Notes: generated from the sequence alone by a model not told the origin. Counted from the first letter of the stretch, positions 52,466 to 64,000 are shown. The stretch is 64,000 bases of DNA from Muricea muricata (GCA_963855995.1 OY979719.1:16711312-16775311); one strand, 5' to 3'. A program made the numbers and translations.

Positions 52466-55400
52466 ATGAGTTATCTTGTCGAACTGCTTCGTAAAACGGC
52501 TTCCCGTGTGTACAAACGGAAAAGTGATGACGACGGGGAACTTCACCCATTGCAAGACTACAGCGAGAAGTACGCAAGTGCTTGCTTTAGCTTGTACCAG
52601 GTGAAGTGAATTTATGTATTTTGCATCGTTGGTATCATTTAATTAATCCTAGTGCATCACGCTATTGATTCAAGTTTTCATCAAGCGATGCTGGCTTCGT
52701 CAAGTTGCATCAAGTCTGTGAAAATCAGGCTTAATGCAACTGTATAGTCACAGACTTTTTGGGGACAACTTGCATCGAGCTTGTAGATGAAAAATGACGA
52801 TCAGTTTGCACCAAACCTGTTGTCAGCTCGCAGCAGTAGTCACAAAACGATGCGGACGGGCTTGATAACTGCAATTAGCCAAGAAGCTTGCAATGCGACT
52901 AGCTTGTTTCTTGCTGTGTATAAATCTAGCTAAAAGACACAAGCCCTAGGCTGGGTTATGAAGTGCAACAAGGCGGTTGTTTCTGATCGTTTTGCTCGAG
53001 GTAAAATCTGGACAAAGACGATGAACTTACACGAGAGAATTTTATGCTCGGCGATCATTTTTGCCAGATGTTCCTTTCTCAGGCAAAAGATTCCTTGTCT
53101 GATACGGTGTGTCGTATATTGTTCAAACTAAAAACCATTTTTTCACCATTTTACTGTATTCTCGGCTGGAAACTTTCATTCAAACTGCAAAATCACATAA
53201 AAACAGTCTACCTTTTCAGTTTCATTGTGAACAGGCGAAAACGCTGAAACTAAGCGATAGTGCGGACACGGATGCATAGATTAATACGTTTTCAGCCTTA
53301 CAAACGAAGACAATTGAAAATGCATTATGCTGTTTCTTACGGCATATAATTTTCGTCAAAAGTCAAACTCAAATTTCGCTGCGAAGTGCTTTCGCTTGAG
53401 ACTTTGAATTTGTGTTTGTATCGATCGTTTAGGCTGTGGTATAGATCCTGTATCGCAATGCTTTTGTGTGCGTTTACTGCACTATATGTTAGTTCCAGAT
53501 ATGAATTGCATCAAAATGTCGTTGATCTAGCGATATTTGTGATTACATATTCAATATCCATTTCTTTCGATCGAATCTTTATGAATCTGTAATTAATTTG
53601 CGGAGCGTTTGCTAAGGATCATTTCGTTCATGTCACAGCAGAGAAGCCTAGTAAAGATTTCTGCTTTGGGGCAATGTTCCTACAAGTTATTTTGCCTGGC
53701 TTTTAAAATGTTGGAAACATTTACCTGACTGTATAAGATGGAACTGGGTTTATCACTCAAGAATTGTCTGCAACGATAGATGAACGTCTTTTGTAAGTGA
53801 AATATCTATAACATTTGAAAGAAACTGTGTTATAAAAAAATCTACCGATCTATATTAAATTTTGCTTAATCAAAGACATCTCATCAATTTATCTTCTGTT
53901 TTTAAGTCTTTCATTTCCTGCGATTAAAAAAAGCAAATACTGATTTTTTACCCAACATTAGAAGTGTCAAGTAAACTTGTTTGCGAAATAAATTTGGCAG
54001 AAAATCGCAATCGGGCTTGTTTTTGCTCCCTGCAATGCAATGTTTTATTAATATTATGACTTTATATTATGTTCTGTGAGTACAATTACAATTTTTAATT
54101 AACGAACTGTCCGATTTTAATTATCTTGCTGTCGAAAATACGACCCTTATCTCATGTAGCCGCGTCATTTTACTTTTCAATCTTATGTATTAAAACTCAC
54201 TGAAGTGGGCGTGTACTAAAGGCAGCCGTCCCTGCAGCTGGGAAACCATCAATTTCTTATCAAGTATGGAGAGGGGGTGTTTACAAAGAACTTGACTTAT
54301 ATAGATTGTATTACTTGACATTTTGCTTGCTGGTAAAATTTAGGTGAAAATTAAAATTCGTTGTCATATATCGTATCAAAGAAACAAATTTTGTTAACTT
54401 GCTTCAGTCCAGAAAAATTCAATCATGTTTGATGTGCTGATTAAGACACGGGTAGAAGTGATATATGACTTTATAATAGCTTAAAAAACCTATTTTATGC
54501 ACCCATCTTGTGAATTTATTTACGAATAAATTTTTAGGCCAGGCAAAGGCGAAAAAACCAAGGCTTAAATTTTATGCAAACACACTTGAAACTTGGTTGA
54601 ATAAACCTTGATAGATTATTCCCAGTTAGAATAATCCCATCCCTGGTCTTAAAGCTTTTCTGCAACAAACTTGTGGTATATTACTCCTGCAGGCATGTAT
54701 CATCGGAAATGTGGACGCAGTAAGATGGTTCATTACCGCTGGACACAAAGATGTCAACAAGCCGGACAAAAATGGATGCACCGCTTTATTTTATGCCATT
54801 CAGAAAAACCATGTTGTGATTGTTAAAGATCTTATCAAAGCTGGAGCGGGTATGTTGCGGACGAATAAACTGCATGAGCATAAAGGATCGTAATCAGGGA
54901 GTGGAGGGCCGGGAGGATGGTTGATGTTGTTATTTCAATACGATTGATACGAATCACAAGCACATCAGCACGAAGAATATTCCCTGTCACTTTTTCTTCT
55001 GCAATTAAGATAGTCATTTGTTTCTCAGGACTTGATTATTGTGCCCTCTTCCTTTAATGTAAGAAAAAGTTAGAGGGAAGGACTTAGAGTTGGCTTATGT
55101 TGTAATATCTGTGTTCTATAAACCTTACTGTCAATTCGTTAAATCCCATCCTCAAATTCATGAATAATTAATGAGCATTTTGACTAATAACATCATCTCA
55201 TTCTGTCACGTGAATGGGCTTTCAAATACGGTAAAACATTGCATCAAACACTAGTGTTTGATCATCAAACCCTAGTGCTTTATTTATGTTAATTCAACAA
55301 AACGCAAGAAACGATTATTTATTAGCACACAATTTCATTACACAATATATTGTTTTCACACTTCATTAATTATTCGATCGACATCGTATCTAACGTGCAT

Positions 55401-58400
55401 TCCGACGCATTTTTTACAATAGCAGCTCATTTGTTTATTGTTTTCGTTTGAGAAGCTATTTCAACAACTCGTTCTGCGTGTTTGATCACGGTATCAAAAC
55501 ACTCGAAAGCAATGAATCTCTCGAGGCTTCGTCCCTCGAGATTCATTGCTTTCTCGTGTTTTGATACCGTGATCAAACACTCGAACTCGTTGTTGAAGTA
55601 GTACATGAAAATGTGAAGACTTCACAATAAACGTAAAAAATACATACATACAAATCCAGTTGGATTTTAACATCAAGGTTCAAAATAGTGGCCGGCTACA
55701 GCCGACTCTTTCACAACACCTAACGTTCACTCAACTATTTTCTTACGATGCAGACGTTCATTTGATGGCAAGTTTAGAAGAAGGGATAAAAGTGACTCCT
55801 GTTCATATCGCCGCCAAATACGACAGGTGCGAGTGCGTAAAAATTCTCTTTGAAAATGGCGCCGATGCCAACATCGCCAATTCGTTTGGGCAAACGCCAT
55901 TACACACTGCTGCCAGGCGGAAACTCAATGAAATGGTCAAGGTAAGCGTACCTACCATTGGTAGTTGTATCATTGGTGCTGGTGTTGGTGGTATTAGGGT
56001 GTTGATGTAATTGGTGTTTTGGGATGAGGATAAGTGGTATTAGAAAAACTAGATTCATATTAATCTGACACTGCAGAGAACAACAAAAATTCGTTGTCTC
56101 CAGCGGGATTCGAACTCGCATCTTCGGGTTTCTAGAACGCCGCTCTACCAAATGAGCTATCGAGTCAACTGGTATTGGTAGCAAGTGTTATCCAACTTAT
56201 GTGCACGAAATATTTTCGTGACGACTTAACGCTTGTCTTTGAGGACACGCAGTGTTTCAATTCTATTTCGGAACCATTCTCAAAAACCCGACGATGCGAG
56301 TTCGAATCTCGCTCGAGACAACGAATTTTTTGTTGTTCTCTGCAGTGTCAGATTAATATCAATCTAGTTTTTCATATTTCTGAGGAGTGAGGATGGTTCT
56401 GAAATAGTGGCATTAGGGCAGTGGTATAATGGTAACAGTATTATTGATCATTGGTACTGTGGTGTTGTCATAAGGACAGTCGTGTTACGGCAGTGATATA
56501 ATGGTAATAGTATTATTGATGATTGGTACCGGGGTGTTGACATAAGGATGGTGGTATTGGGGCAGTAGTATATTAGTGATGGTAATAGTAATGGTATTGA
56601 TACTGGGGTATTAGTATTAGGTAAATGTGTCTTAGTTCGAATGAAAATCATACAGATGTTGTTCAAAATTCAAGCCGGGAACAGTTGAGAGAAATTCATT
56701 ATCAACTATAATTCTTCCAAACCTTTGCGGGCCCGTGCAATGCTTTTACCGCTAAGATGCTCATGAATCCTCAATTCTCTGCCTATTTTAATGAGAGAAA
56801 TGTTGTCCTACACTATCTGAAATATAGAAATATGGCTTCGATATTTTGAGCGAAGGCTCTTCGTTGGAAAGTTAGAAGTTGTATAGTTTTGGTAGCAAAG
56901 TATCATCCTCGTTTGAAAGTCTAAAGCTCTTCCGTCGTATCCAAGCGAAATACGTAGCATTTCATTGACATGCATACCATAGAATACGTTACATTTCGCT
57001 ACTGTACGGTTGAAGTTGTACGTATTTGGGTATTGTGGTCTATTATTGTTATTAATATTGGTTTTAGATATTAGTATTTTCTGTGTAGATCCTTATCAAG
57101 AACGGTAAAGCAAATGTCAACACGGCAGACCATGACATGGTCACAGCCTTACACCTGGCTGCCTCTCAGGGCAATGACAAGGAACGAACATGTGTTGTTA
57201 AAACATTGGTAAGGAAAACCCCGAAGAATTACAGACTTTATTTTAACTGAAGAGCTCTGTTCCCATGTAGCTTTTAATATATACCTTATGTTCGTTATTT
57301 CAGCTTGAAAACGGGGCGAATCCATTTTGTGTTGACAACGAAGGGAACACGGTGTTTCACGAAGCTGCCGAGGGTGGCGTTGACGATGTCCTGGAACTAT
57401 TGTGTCAATATAGAGGTACGCGACCAGTCAAGGATTGGCCAATTGAGAGCGGGAAAACATCCATTAAATTGTTTGGAGGGGCGAATCAAAGTGGCAGGAA
57501 ACTTGTTAAAATTGGAGCAAGAGGTTATACAAGAGGCCTCTTGTACTCTTTGTTCCATTTTTCATGCCTGGTGCAACTGTCGCACTGTCCCTTCGAACAG
57601 TCCTGGGGCCGGTTGTTCGAAGCCCGTTTAGCGTAAACGGTGGATAAGTCAAAATTAAATAACACTCTTGCATCACTCGTTAAACAGCTAACTTAAATAT
57701 TTTGCAGTAAATATTTAGTTGTAAGCATAATCATTCTATATTAAGGTTCAAAACTTCAGTAGTTTGGTTGTTGAATGAATCTATAAACTTGGCTTCTATT
57801 TTGAGCTTAACCACCGTTTAACACCGGATAGTGATTTTTTTCAAACTTTCTAAACATTTTCAGTAACTTGTAAAAGTTATATTAAAGTTCATCATTTTCA
57901 AGTTAAAGTCACTTTCTATCTCTTGTGAGGTTAATATTCTTAGTGTCACTGCTTTTTATGCCCTTTTGGGACAGTTGAAAAAAATCCCCAATCCGGTGGA
58001 TAGCACGATCCAGCTTTCGTACAACTGACCCCGGGGCTAGATTTTAAAGCTTGCCCGGCAAAAATAATTATTAGTGCGATTTTGCAGTGCAAGTAAGTCT
58101 TAAATAAGTTTTACTTACTGCTTGTCTCAAATTGTCAACAATTTTGGAACAACTTATTGACAAGTTGTAACAAGCTTGACGAAAACGTCAGACTTGATTA
58201 CGAGGTTGTCCAAACAACTCTGATACAAAAGAAACTTGACTGTATTCGCTAGGTTATGACAGAAGCAAGTACTCCAGCATAGCAGATGTTTTAAACAAAC
58301 CGCGAATCGATGGATACAATTGTCTGCATCTTGCTGTGAAGAACGATCACGAAAAGGTATTGTTTTTTCACAGTCAGCGGCCTGTTGCAGATGGCGCCAG

Positions 58401-61400
58401 CAAAACATTGTTCAATACTGTTTCCATTAATCCTGAACAGGTAGTGCTTTTTTAAACGTGTACACGGCAAAGATTCGGTGCCTGAAGTATATAGACTGAA
58501 TTGAACCATATCTTCCTGCCAATATCGTATTTTATTTTACATTTTTCGGCCAGGAGATTATAAAATATACTTTATCGCACAAACGTCGATCATGTTTCTG
58601 ACAATTCATACTTTCAGCACTTGGATTCTGTGACTTTCTTTTTCTGCGACGGCGATTAAACCATCCGGGGTTCTCGCTATTCCTAATGGAGCCGACAACC
58701 GTCCCAGTCCTGCTCCGATTCCGCCGGCCTGGCGCAGCATGTTTTCCCCGTCAAGTGAATACACTTCTAGTGTATCCGAATTTTGATTCAAGGCACAAAC
58801 CTCGTCTCCTCCGATGACAACGTGCGTTGGGATGTTTCCACTTGATTTGAAAAACCTCAGAAATTGACCCTTGTTGTTGAAAACCTAAGAACATAAAATA
58901 CGAATCTCGTAGTTATAATGGTGAATCTCGTAGTTATAACGATGGCTTACTAACATTTCTGCCCGAGTCAATTTTGGCCTGTTGAGATAGTTCATTTGAG
59001 TGTATAAGAGTTTATGAGACATTTGCACTAAAGTCTCCTAACAGACCAAAATTGACTTATGCAGATATGTTAGTAAGCTGACGATAATGATATCTATTAT
59101 TTCTGAGGTTTCAACTTGTCAGGCCCGTCGGGCTCGTTGAAACCAGTCATTTACAGACTTGTTACAACTTGTTGAAACAACTTGCAGCAAGCCTGTGGAT
59201 AACAAGTTTTGACGATCAACTTAAGACGAATCTGTTCTCAACTTGTAGCAGACCTGTGGTCAGCAAGCTGTCGTAAAGCATGCGAATACATCCTGATATC
59301 GGCTCGTTGATAACAAGTGTGTTGCGAGATGTCAACAGACTTGTGGCAACTTGGCCATTTTTAATTCGACTTGTATTGGTTTATGATTTTGCTGCGGTAG
59401 TTCGTCCAAAATCCAAGCACTTAATCCGCTTAACCAATTTCCACACAGGTACATACCTGTACGCTTCGCAGCGGATCGCATATGTATATCTCGTTAACTT
59501 GTGAAACGCTAAGACAGGAAATATTCTCAAATATTCCCTTCTGTGCGCTTCGGCCACCTTGGCCAAACTTCAAAATGAAGTCCCCATTCTTGGCGTAAAT
59601 ATGAACGGCCATTTCGTGGAATTCGACCACTATCGTCCGCCCTACTTTGTCCACAGCAACTCTGGTGAACATTGGCGGGAATTCTGGATTTGGTATTGGG
59701 ACCTTCATGTCTAGCACCCATTCCCCTTGCATGTTGTAGGTATTCACTCGGCCGATATCTTGGTTGTCTTTTAAGGTAACTACGACGTTCTCTGCGTTGT
59801 CTAGAGCCATGTAATTCATGCTCGCCACGTCGTGTTGTCCGCGTTGTAGCAGCGTTTTCTGATAACGGCCATTCTTGTTGAACAGCTGGAGTCGTTGTAT
59901 CGTACCCTTACTCTGCGTGTTTTGTTCCAAGACAAGAAAGTCGCCTGAAATAGAGGGCATGAATTGTAACGTTGAAAGTTGGTTGAAAATACATTGATGC
60001 ATTGTCAGCGTGATTTCAACGTTTTTCACAAGCGTTTCTTCAACATGAACAAACCGACGTCGACACATTTTTAGTCTATTTTATCGCGGCGATTTCACTT
60101 TGGGGCTTCGGTGGTGTAGTGGTCAGACCACTCGCCTTTCACCTCCAAGGTTCCGCGTTCGATCCCCAGTAAGGTGGATTTGAACACAGCCCTCATGTGA
60201 AAAGAGTATAGTCAACCCTCCGATTTTCTCCGGGTACTCCGGTTTCCTCCCACAGGGAAAGTTGACATGGTGGGAGATAGATAATACGGGCCCACAGTAA
60301 TTGGCGCACGCGGTCGAATGTCACTTCAGACGTTGGTTAAACCTTTGACTAACGTAATTATGCCCGATGGGTCCTTACTGATTATACTGATTTAAAAATT
60401 ATCCTATCATGCTCGACTTGAAGGTGTGCGGGAGTTATGTGACACAAAACACGAATAAATGTTGCGCCAAAACTTGGTCGAACTCAAACCATTTGCAACA
60501 TAATGCAAGACCATACAACATTGGTCAAACGGTCGCAGCACTTCGACACAACAAAGTTACATGACATGCTCGCAACGGTTTTATCGTGGTTTCGGCTAGG
60601 GGATTGTACATCAAGTATACAATACCTATTCTGATGGAAAAATGCTTATAGAATGCCTAAGTATGATTTTTGCCGAGGAAATAAACGGAGTTAAGAGTCT
60701 CTTTTTAAAGCAATTTTGTACCTTGTGTATTTACCAAAATATCACTAGGGTAACTCATTTGTCCATCCTTCTTCCCATAGTCGCCAAAGCACCAAGATTC
60801 CGGCGCTTTCCATTCCGTTTCTCGTTTTGCAGTCCGTTTCCCCGTCTCTAGCTTTTCTCTCTCCGTATCGACTCCAAGTTCATTCAGAAAATCGATAAAG
60901 ATGTAGAAAGTTTCACTGATTTCCTTTGAAAGTTCTTCGCCAAGGTCTTCATCTTTCAGCGCGCGAAAAACGTCCAAAATCTTTGTTTTCAAGGATGCTA
61001 TCTTCTCTTCTTCACAGCCGAAACTTCCAGCTATTATGGCAAACTTTAAGGCGCATAACTTGTCCCGAACTTCGGGCAGATCTTTCGCTAAACTGGAAGC
61101 CGTTGCGAACGCGTTTTCCCAAACGGAGAGTCCAAATACTTGTTCCGTCGGTTTGAATTCGGCATATCGAAGTAGCCATATTTCGTCTTTGATGCTGATG
61201 ATCACCGTGCTTACAAAATTATTGGCTGAGTGAGTCAAATTGAAAAGCGAGTCCCTTATTATTTCCCTGCACCAGCGGTACGTTTTGTCTGCGTTGACTA
61301 CTCGCTTGGAAACAGCATCCCAATGGTCGCCCACAACTAGTCGGAATGTAAGTTTTAACCAATTTTCGAAGGCTTGCACATTTATTCCTTGCTCCGCCAT

Positions 61401-62479
61401 TGTCGCATGTCTTAAAGCTGAACAGATGTACAAAGCTTACCCACAATCGATTGGTGACCACGCTTACGTCTTTAACAAGATATTTAAAATCGTCTTCCTT
61501 TTATTTGGACAGCTGGGATGCTAAAGTATACGCTCGATTAAAACTCGTTGCTAAGCCATAAAACTTCCCATGGTTCTAATCGAAAGTGCAAAACGTAGAT
61601 TCAGTTGTTCAAATAAAAATGAAAGTGCGTTTTATGCGGCTTAGTGAAGTTTCGAATTCGTAATCGACTCGTAAAAAAATACCACGTAAATTTATGACTG
61701 CAAAGCATTCGATATGCATTATTATGCATTATCAGAACTGACGAAGATCCAAGCTTACGGATCGAAAGCTTTGCGATCGTAAATATATGTGGTGTTTCCA
61801 CGAAATTATACTTTGATAAATTTAAAGCTGATAAATTTAGTAGCTTTTAGTATTAGTTGTTATATTGCAATTGTGAATTGTAAAATTCTGTTGTCTTCAT
61901 GTATATAGGCTATTCAAATTTGCATTGATAATAAAGCTGACATCAACAGAAAATCGGTAGGTGTTTACAAATTCTAGCATAACTCCTTCACAAAGTGAAA
62001 CTGTTAATTGTGAGTGACGTGGATGGAGAGCTGTAAAACTTAAATTTCTATGAGCCTGCCCAGTCGTCTCCTATAATCTCTCTAAAAAACAAAGTGGCGC
62101 TTGGTCAAGGGATCTTTGTTCCATTTCCCAGCCCAAATTTGACTAAATCCCATCGTAGAAGTACACAAATCCCATAGTCCTAGTGGCTGTCTTGCTCAAA
62201 TCTTAATCTCATATTCTATTTTTCGCGAATAAATTCCCGTCCCAGTACATGGAAACCCATTTTCCCAACAAGATAGGCAACTTCCAACACCCATTTCACC
62301 CCTTCAGGACTTTCCATTATGGAGCTCTATTGCAATTAACATCTATTTATTTAGGTGGTTGGAGATCCACCATTACACTTGGCATGTTCAAGGGGAAGTA
62401 TGGGAGCTGCAAGCCTCTTGCTTGACAACGGAGCAAACATTGACCTCACAGACAAATCAAACTACAACATAATTCACAA
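52466..62479 (+). CDS. Ankyrin-repeat protein, N-terminal part, possibly a TRPA-type channel (eight exons; continues past window)
   Basis: Exons: 52466-52600 (ATG in GAAAATGAG), 54693-54849, 55754-55941, 57090-57209, 57304-57415, 58253-58356, 61909-61956 and 62355-62479. Junctions are GT-AG and in phase, and the last ends in phase 2, so more exons lie beyond 64,000. About 330 residues are visible: a 45-residue charged N-terminus, then eight to nine ankyrin repeats (NGCTALFYAIQ, VTPVHIAAKY, GQTPLHTAARR, MVTALHLAASQ, GNTVFHEAAEGG, GYNCLHLAVKN, GDPPLHLACSRG). Between the sixth and seventh repeats is a longer linker (LLCQYRGYDRSKYSS..) at the place where TRPA1 has LRFGEEHGYSR. That and the CIDNKADIN motif suggest a TRPA relative. 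This is inference: no transmembrane segments are in the window, so any large ankyrin protein remains possible. Confidence 0.85.
52665..52925. repeat. ACAAG-rich dispersed element in ankyrin-gene intron 1
   Basis: CAAGTTGCATCAAGTCTGTG and GACAACTTGCATCGAGCTTG words, ending TTTCTTGCTGTGTATAAAT, which is the family's TTGCTGTGTA end. Confidence 0.75.
55478..55588. repeat. 111-bp near-perfect hairpin
   Basis: GTTTGATCACGGTATCAAAA CACTCGAAAGCAATGAATCTC is mirrored by GAGATTCATTGCTTTCTCGTG and TTTTGATACCGTGATCAAAC. The loop is only about ten bases (GAGGCTTCGTCCCTC). It lies in the ankyrin-gene intron upstream of exon 3. Confidence 0.88.
56041..56170 (-). mobile_element. tRNA-derived SINE, copy 2
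   Basis: On the minus strand: TAGCTCATTTGGTAGAGCGG (A box), GAGTTCGAATCCCGC (B box), then AGACAACGAATTTTTGTTGT and a tail TCTCTGCAGTGTCAGATTAA. It is not a tRNA gene, as the acceptor arms do not pair. Confidence 0.85.
56282..56380 (+). mobile_element. tRNA-derived SINE, copy 3 (5' truncated, opposite orientation)
   Basis: It starts within the anticodon arm (CCCGACGATGCGAGTTCGAA) and runs through the same body to GTCAGATTAATATCAATCTAG. With copy 2 it forms an inverted pair separated by about 110 bp. Confidence 0.85.
56395..56625. repeat. Cryptic GTGGTATTAG-type repeat tract
   Basis: Repeated GTGGTATAATGGTAATAGTA and GATTGGTACTGTGGTGTTG words with a loose period of about 60 bp. Confidence 0.7.
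57602..58037. mobile_element. Element with GGGCCGGTTGTTCGAAGCC ends
   Basis: It starts CCTGGGGCCGGTTGTTCGAA and ends TTTCGTACAACTGACCCCGG, imperfect inverted ends like those of 51,958-52,195. It lies in the ankyrin-gene intron after exon 5; its interior is AT-rich and non-coding. Confidence 0.7.
58531..58536 (-). terminator. Polyadenylation signal AATAAA for the nested NHL gene
   Basis: TTTATT on the + strand, 70 bases downstream of the NHL stop codon in its own direction. The position is typical of a 3' end. Confidence 0.55.
58606..61400 (-). CDS. NHL-repeat beta-propeller protein nested in an ankyrin-gene intron (three exons, about 481 residues)
   Basis: Minus-strand exons: 61400-60722 (ATG in ACAATGGCG), 59944-59457 and 58884-58606 (TGA). 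All introns are GT-AG and in phase. A TTCAG acceptor about 20 bases upstream of the ATG suggests a spliced 5' UTR. The first about 200 residues are mostly helical and charged (FENWLKLTFRLVVGDHWDAV, IKDEIWLLRYAEF); I do not recognise this domain. From about residue 205 the sequence becomes NHL-type: SYPSDILVNTQGDFLVLEQ, LQLFNKNGRYQKTLL, VAVDKVGRTIVVEFHEMAVHIY, GDFILKFGQGG and LGRLSAPLGIARTPDGLIAVAEKESHRIQVL. No RING, B-box or transmembrane segment is seen, so it is not a classical TRIM/LIN-41 protein. The whole gene fits within intron 58,357-61,908 of the + strand ankyrin gene. A polyadenylation signal on this strand is at 58,536-58,531. Confidence 0.88.
59150..59370. repeat. ACAAG-rich dispersed element in NHL-gene intron 2
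   Basis: GACTTGTTACAACTTGTTGA, CAACTTGCAGCAAGCCTGTG and GTCAACAGACTTGTGGCAAC words. The stretch AACAACTTGCAGCAAGCCTG TGGATAACAAGTTTTG also occurs at 11,825, showing close kinship of the two copies. Confidence 0.8.
60102..60370 (+). mobile_element. tRNA-derived SINE, second family, with conserved-looking central domain
   Basis: Head: GGTGTAGTGGTCAGACCACT (A box) and CCGCGTTCGATCCCCAG (B box). Body: CTCCGGGTACTCCGGTTTCC TCCCAC, then AGTTGACATGGTGGGAGATA. The CTCCGG-x5-CTCCGGTTTCCTCC string resembles a central domain shared by SINEs of distant animals (recall, not checked). It is in the intron between NHL exons 1 and 2. Confidence 0.8.
61670..61812. repeat. Foldback element ending in GTGGTGTTTCCAC
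   Basis: AAATACCACGTAAATTTATG at the left pairs in part with GTAAATATATGTGGTGTTTC at the right, and the core holds GACGAAGATCC..GGATCGAAAGCTTTG. It shares its end with the 9,736 and 38,962 units, which suggests those are remnants of a longer element. Confidence 0.7.
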
Positions 62480-64000
62480 GTTAGATATTTTTGAATGTAA
62501 AGGTTTTACGAAGCACCATGCAGTCCGCATCGTCATCACTTTTATTAGCTATCACCACTATCTTACCACACCAACACCACGACCACTAGCTATCACAAAC
62601 CTCGCGCGACATCCCGCGTCATACACGCAACAGTATTTTGCGCGAAAAAAGCAATCAGGGCGCCTGGGGACGAGGCTGCACCGTCACCATCACGAACTGA
62701 TAACACCATCACCACAACCAACATCTAACGTATACACCATCATAACTTTTATCATATCACCGCAACTACTATCTCATACAGCATGACCATTTAACTACAC
62801 CGTCGCACAGTCACCACAAACCTATTGCACCATCACCACAACCAGTATATCATTGAACTATCATCACTGTCACAGCTTCACTACAAATACCCTTCTTACT
62901 TGTTTAATAGATTTATTAGCCAACGATGAAACGAACTTTCTGTTACAAAAATAATATCAAAATTACAACAATGAAGAGTATGAATACAATAATATAAAAA
63001 TACAGTCGCTTCTTACAGGAAGGTTGTATAATCTTTCTAGCCGATTTTTGTGAGAAAGAAGAAGGCGATATATACAATAATAACACGTAAAGTCTAGCAA
63101 AATTAATCTGCGATACAACAACAACAATCGTCCCCCGTACCACATGGTCAGCGGTGACTAATAAGAAGTACTTCATGGTGTAAAGCCTGCACTCACCACA
63201 CCAATATCACTACAAACACCATGTCACTAGACCATCACTGATATCACCATCTCACTAGACCATTCCCATCCAGCATCACAATCTCACTACACCAATATCG
63301 TTTCATTACACTGTTACCATCACAATTACCAACACTAACACCATCTGTAGCATTACTACCATTATCCAAACGGTGAACGCGGCCGTCGTCATTAAAGAAC
63401 TGTCACCATTCAAACTGTTTTCATAATTTTTATTCTCAATCAAGAGTTGATCTGTACAGCCTGAAATTATATCGCGCTATATTAAAATGTTCGCTAAGTC
63501 TCAGCGCTTATGGCTCTGTCTGTTGCTTTTCGCGACTAGTTATCATAACCTATGGAATTACAGGATGCAAATCAATAAGAATCAGCGGAGAATAAAATCA
63601 AATAATAAACGTACTATGTACCATAAATCACAGTATAGCAATTAATGGACCATTCCCCAATTAATCAAACTTTTAAATTCAAAAAATTTTTTAGCACAGT
63701 TGGAAAGAGCTTCCTAACTTTAGTGGAATTGTGACGTTTGGTTGCAAAATATTGTAAAATGTCGAAAATATAGTAATATAAAGTTCGCGAACTTTGTATA
63801 CTTTTGTATTACGCGGGAAAAAGCGTTACCACATTTCCACATAGTGGTAATGCTTTTCCGTTCGTAATACACAAGTATACAAAATTTGCGAACTTTACAG
63901 GACTGTATTTTCGACATTTTACAGTATTTTGCAACCAAACTTCACAATTTCACTGAATTTAGGAAGCTCTTTCCCAACTGTGCTAAAATTGTTTTCGAAT
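62480..64000. other. Ankyrin-gene intron with CAC/ATC-rich simple sequence
   Basis: 62,510-62,900 and 63,185-63,365 are rich in CACCATCACCACAACC and CATCACTATC-like words. No exon is recognisable. A MITE begins at 63,643 and continues beyond the window. Confidence 0.65.
63643..64000. mobile_element. MITE, copy of the outer element at 6,271 (3' end outside window)
   Basis: It begins GGACCATTCCCCAATTAATC and contains AGCACAGTTGGAAAGAGCTT and its complement. A central hairpin AAGTTCGCGAACTTTGTATA / TATACAAAATTTGCGAACTT encloses GGTAATGC. The final GTGCTAAAATTGTTTTCGAAT is the start of the right terminal repeat. Confidence 0.85.

Noticed and set aside
62355..62786. Reading ankyrin exon 8 through to 62,786 as one 143-codon frame
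   Set aside because: Ankyrin similarity stops at NIIHK, where a GTTAGA donor occurs; what follows is CAC/ATC simple sequence.

Overview
This is a gene-dense piece of an animal nuclear genome. Coding sequence is broken into many short exons. Every intron I placed is GT-AG, and reading phase is kept across all junctions. The intergenic and intronic DNA is AT-rich and packed with short inverted-repeat elements (MITEs), tRNA-derived SINEs and microsatellites. Intron-rich, vertebrate-like gene structures, short introns and this repeat style suggest an early-branching invertebrate, most likely a cnidarian (anthozoan). The organism assignment is inference; no bacterial-type gene or operon is present.

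Layout. (1) 1-17,701, + strand: the 3' three quarters or so of INO80, the ATPase of the INO80 chromatin remodeller. 26 coding exons are visible, from the end of the DBINO domain to the stop codon. (2) 17,702-24,285: intergenic, with MITEs. (3) 24,286-27,457, +: a five-exon gene ending in a polycomb-type SAM domain. (4) 29,276-31,865, +: DNPH1 (2'-deoxynucleoside 5'-phosphate N-hydrolase), with an extra copy of its first-exon domain in intron 1. (5) 31,866-38,648: intergenic. (6) 38,649-50,162, +: MGAT5 (beta-1,6-N-acetylglucosaminyltransferase V), 20 coding exons, complete. (7) 52,466 to at least 62,479, +: the N-terminal ankyrin part of a larger protein, possibly TRPA-like, running off the window. 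(8) 58,606-61,400, - strand: a three-exon NHL-repeat protein nested inside an intron of the ankyrin gene.

The genes do not form a pathway. INO80 and the SAM protein are nuclear/chromatin proteins, DNPH1 sanitises nucleotide pools, MGAT5 is a Golgi enzyme, and the ankyrin gene may encode a channel. I found no convincing new multi-gene system. The items most worth following up are the phosphorylatable SPTK/His-rich insert in INO80, the duplicated DNPH1 exon, the nested NHL gene with an unrecognised helical N-terminus, and several well-resolved nested transposon insertions with target-site duplications.

Exon coordinates come from reading splice signals, keeping phase, and comparing with family sequences known from memory. 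No alignment program or transcript data were used.
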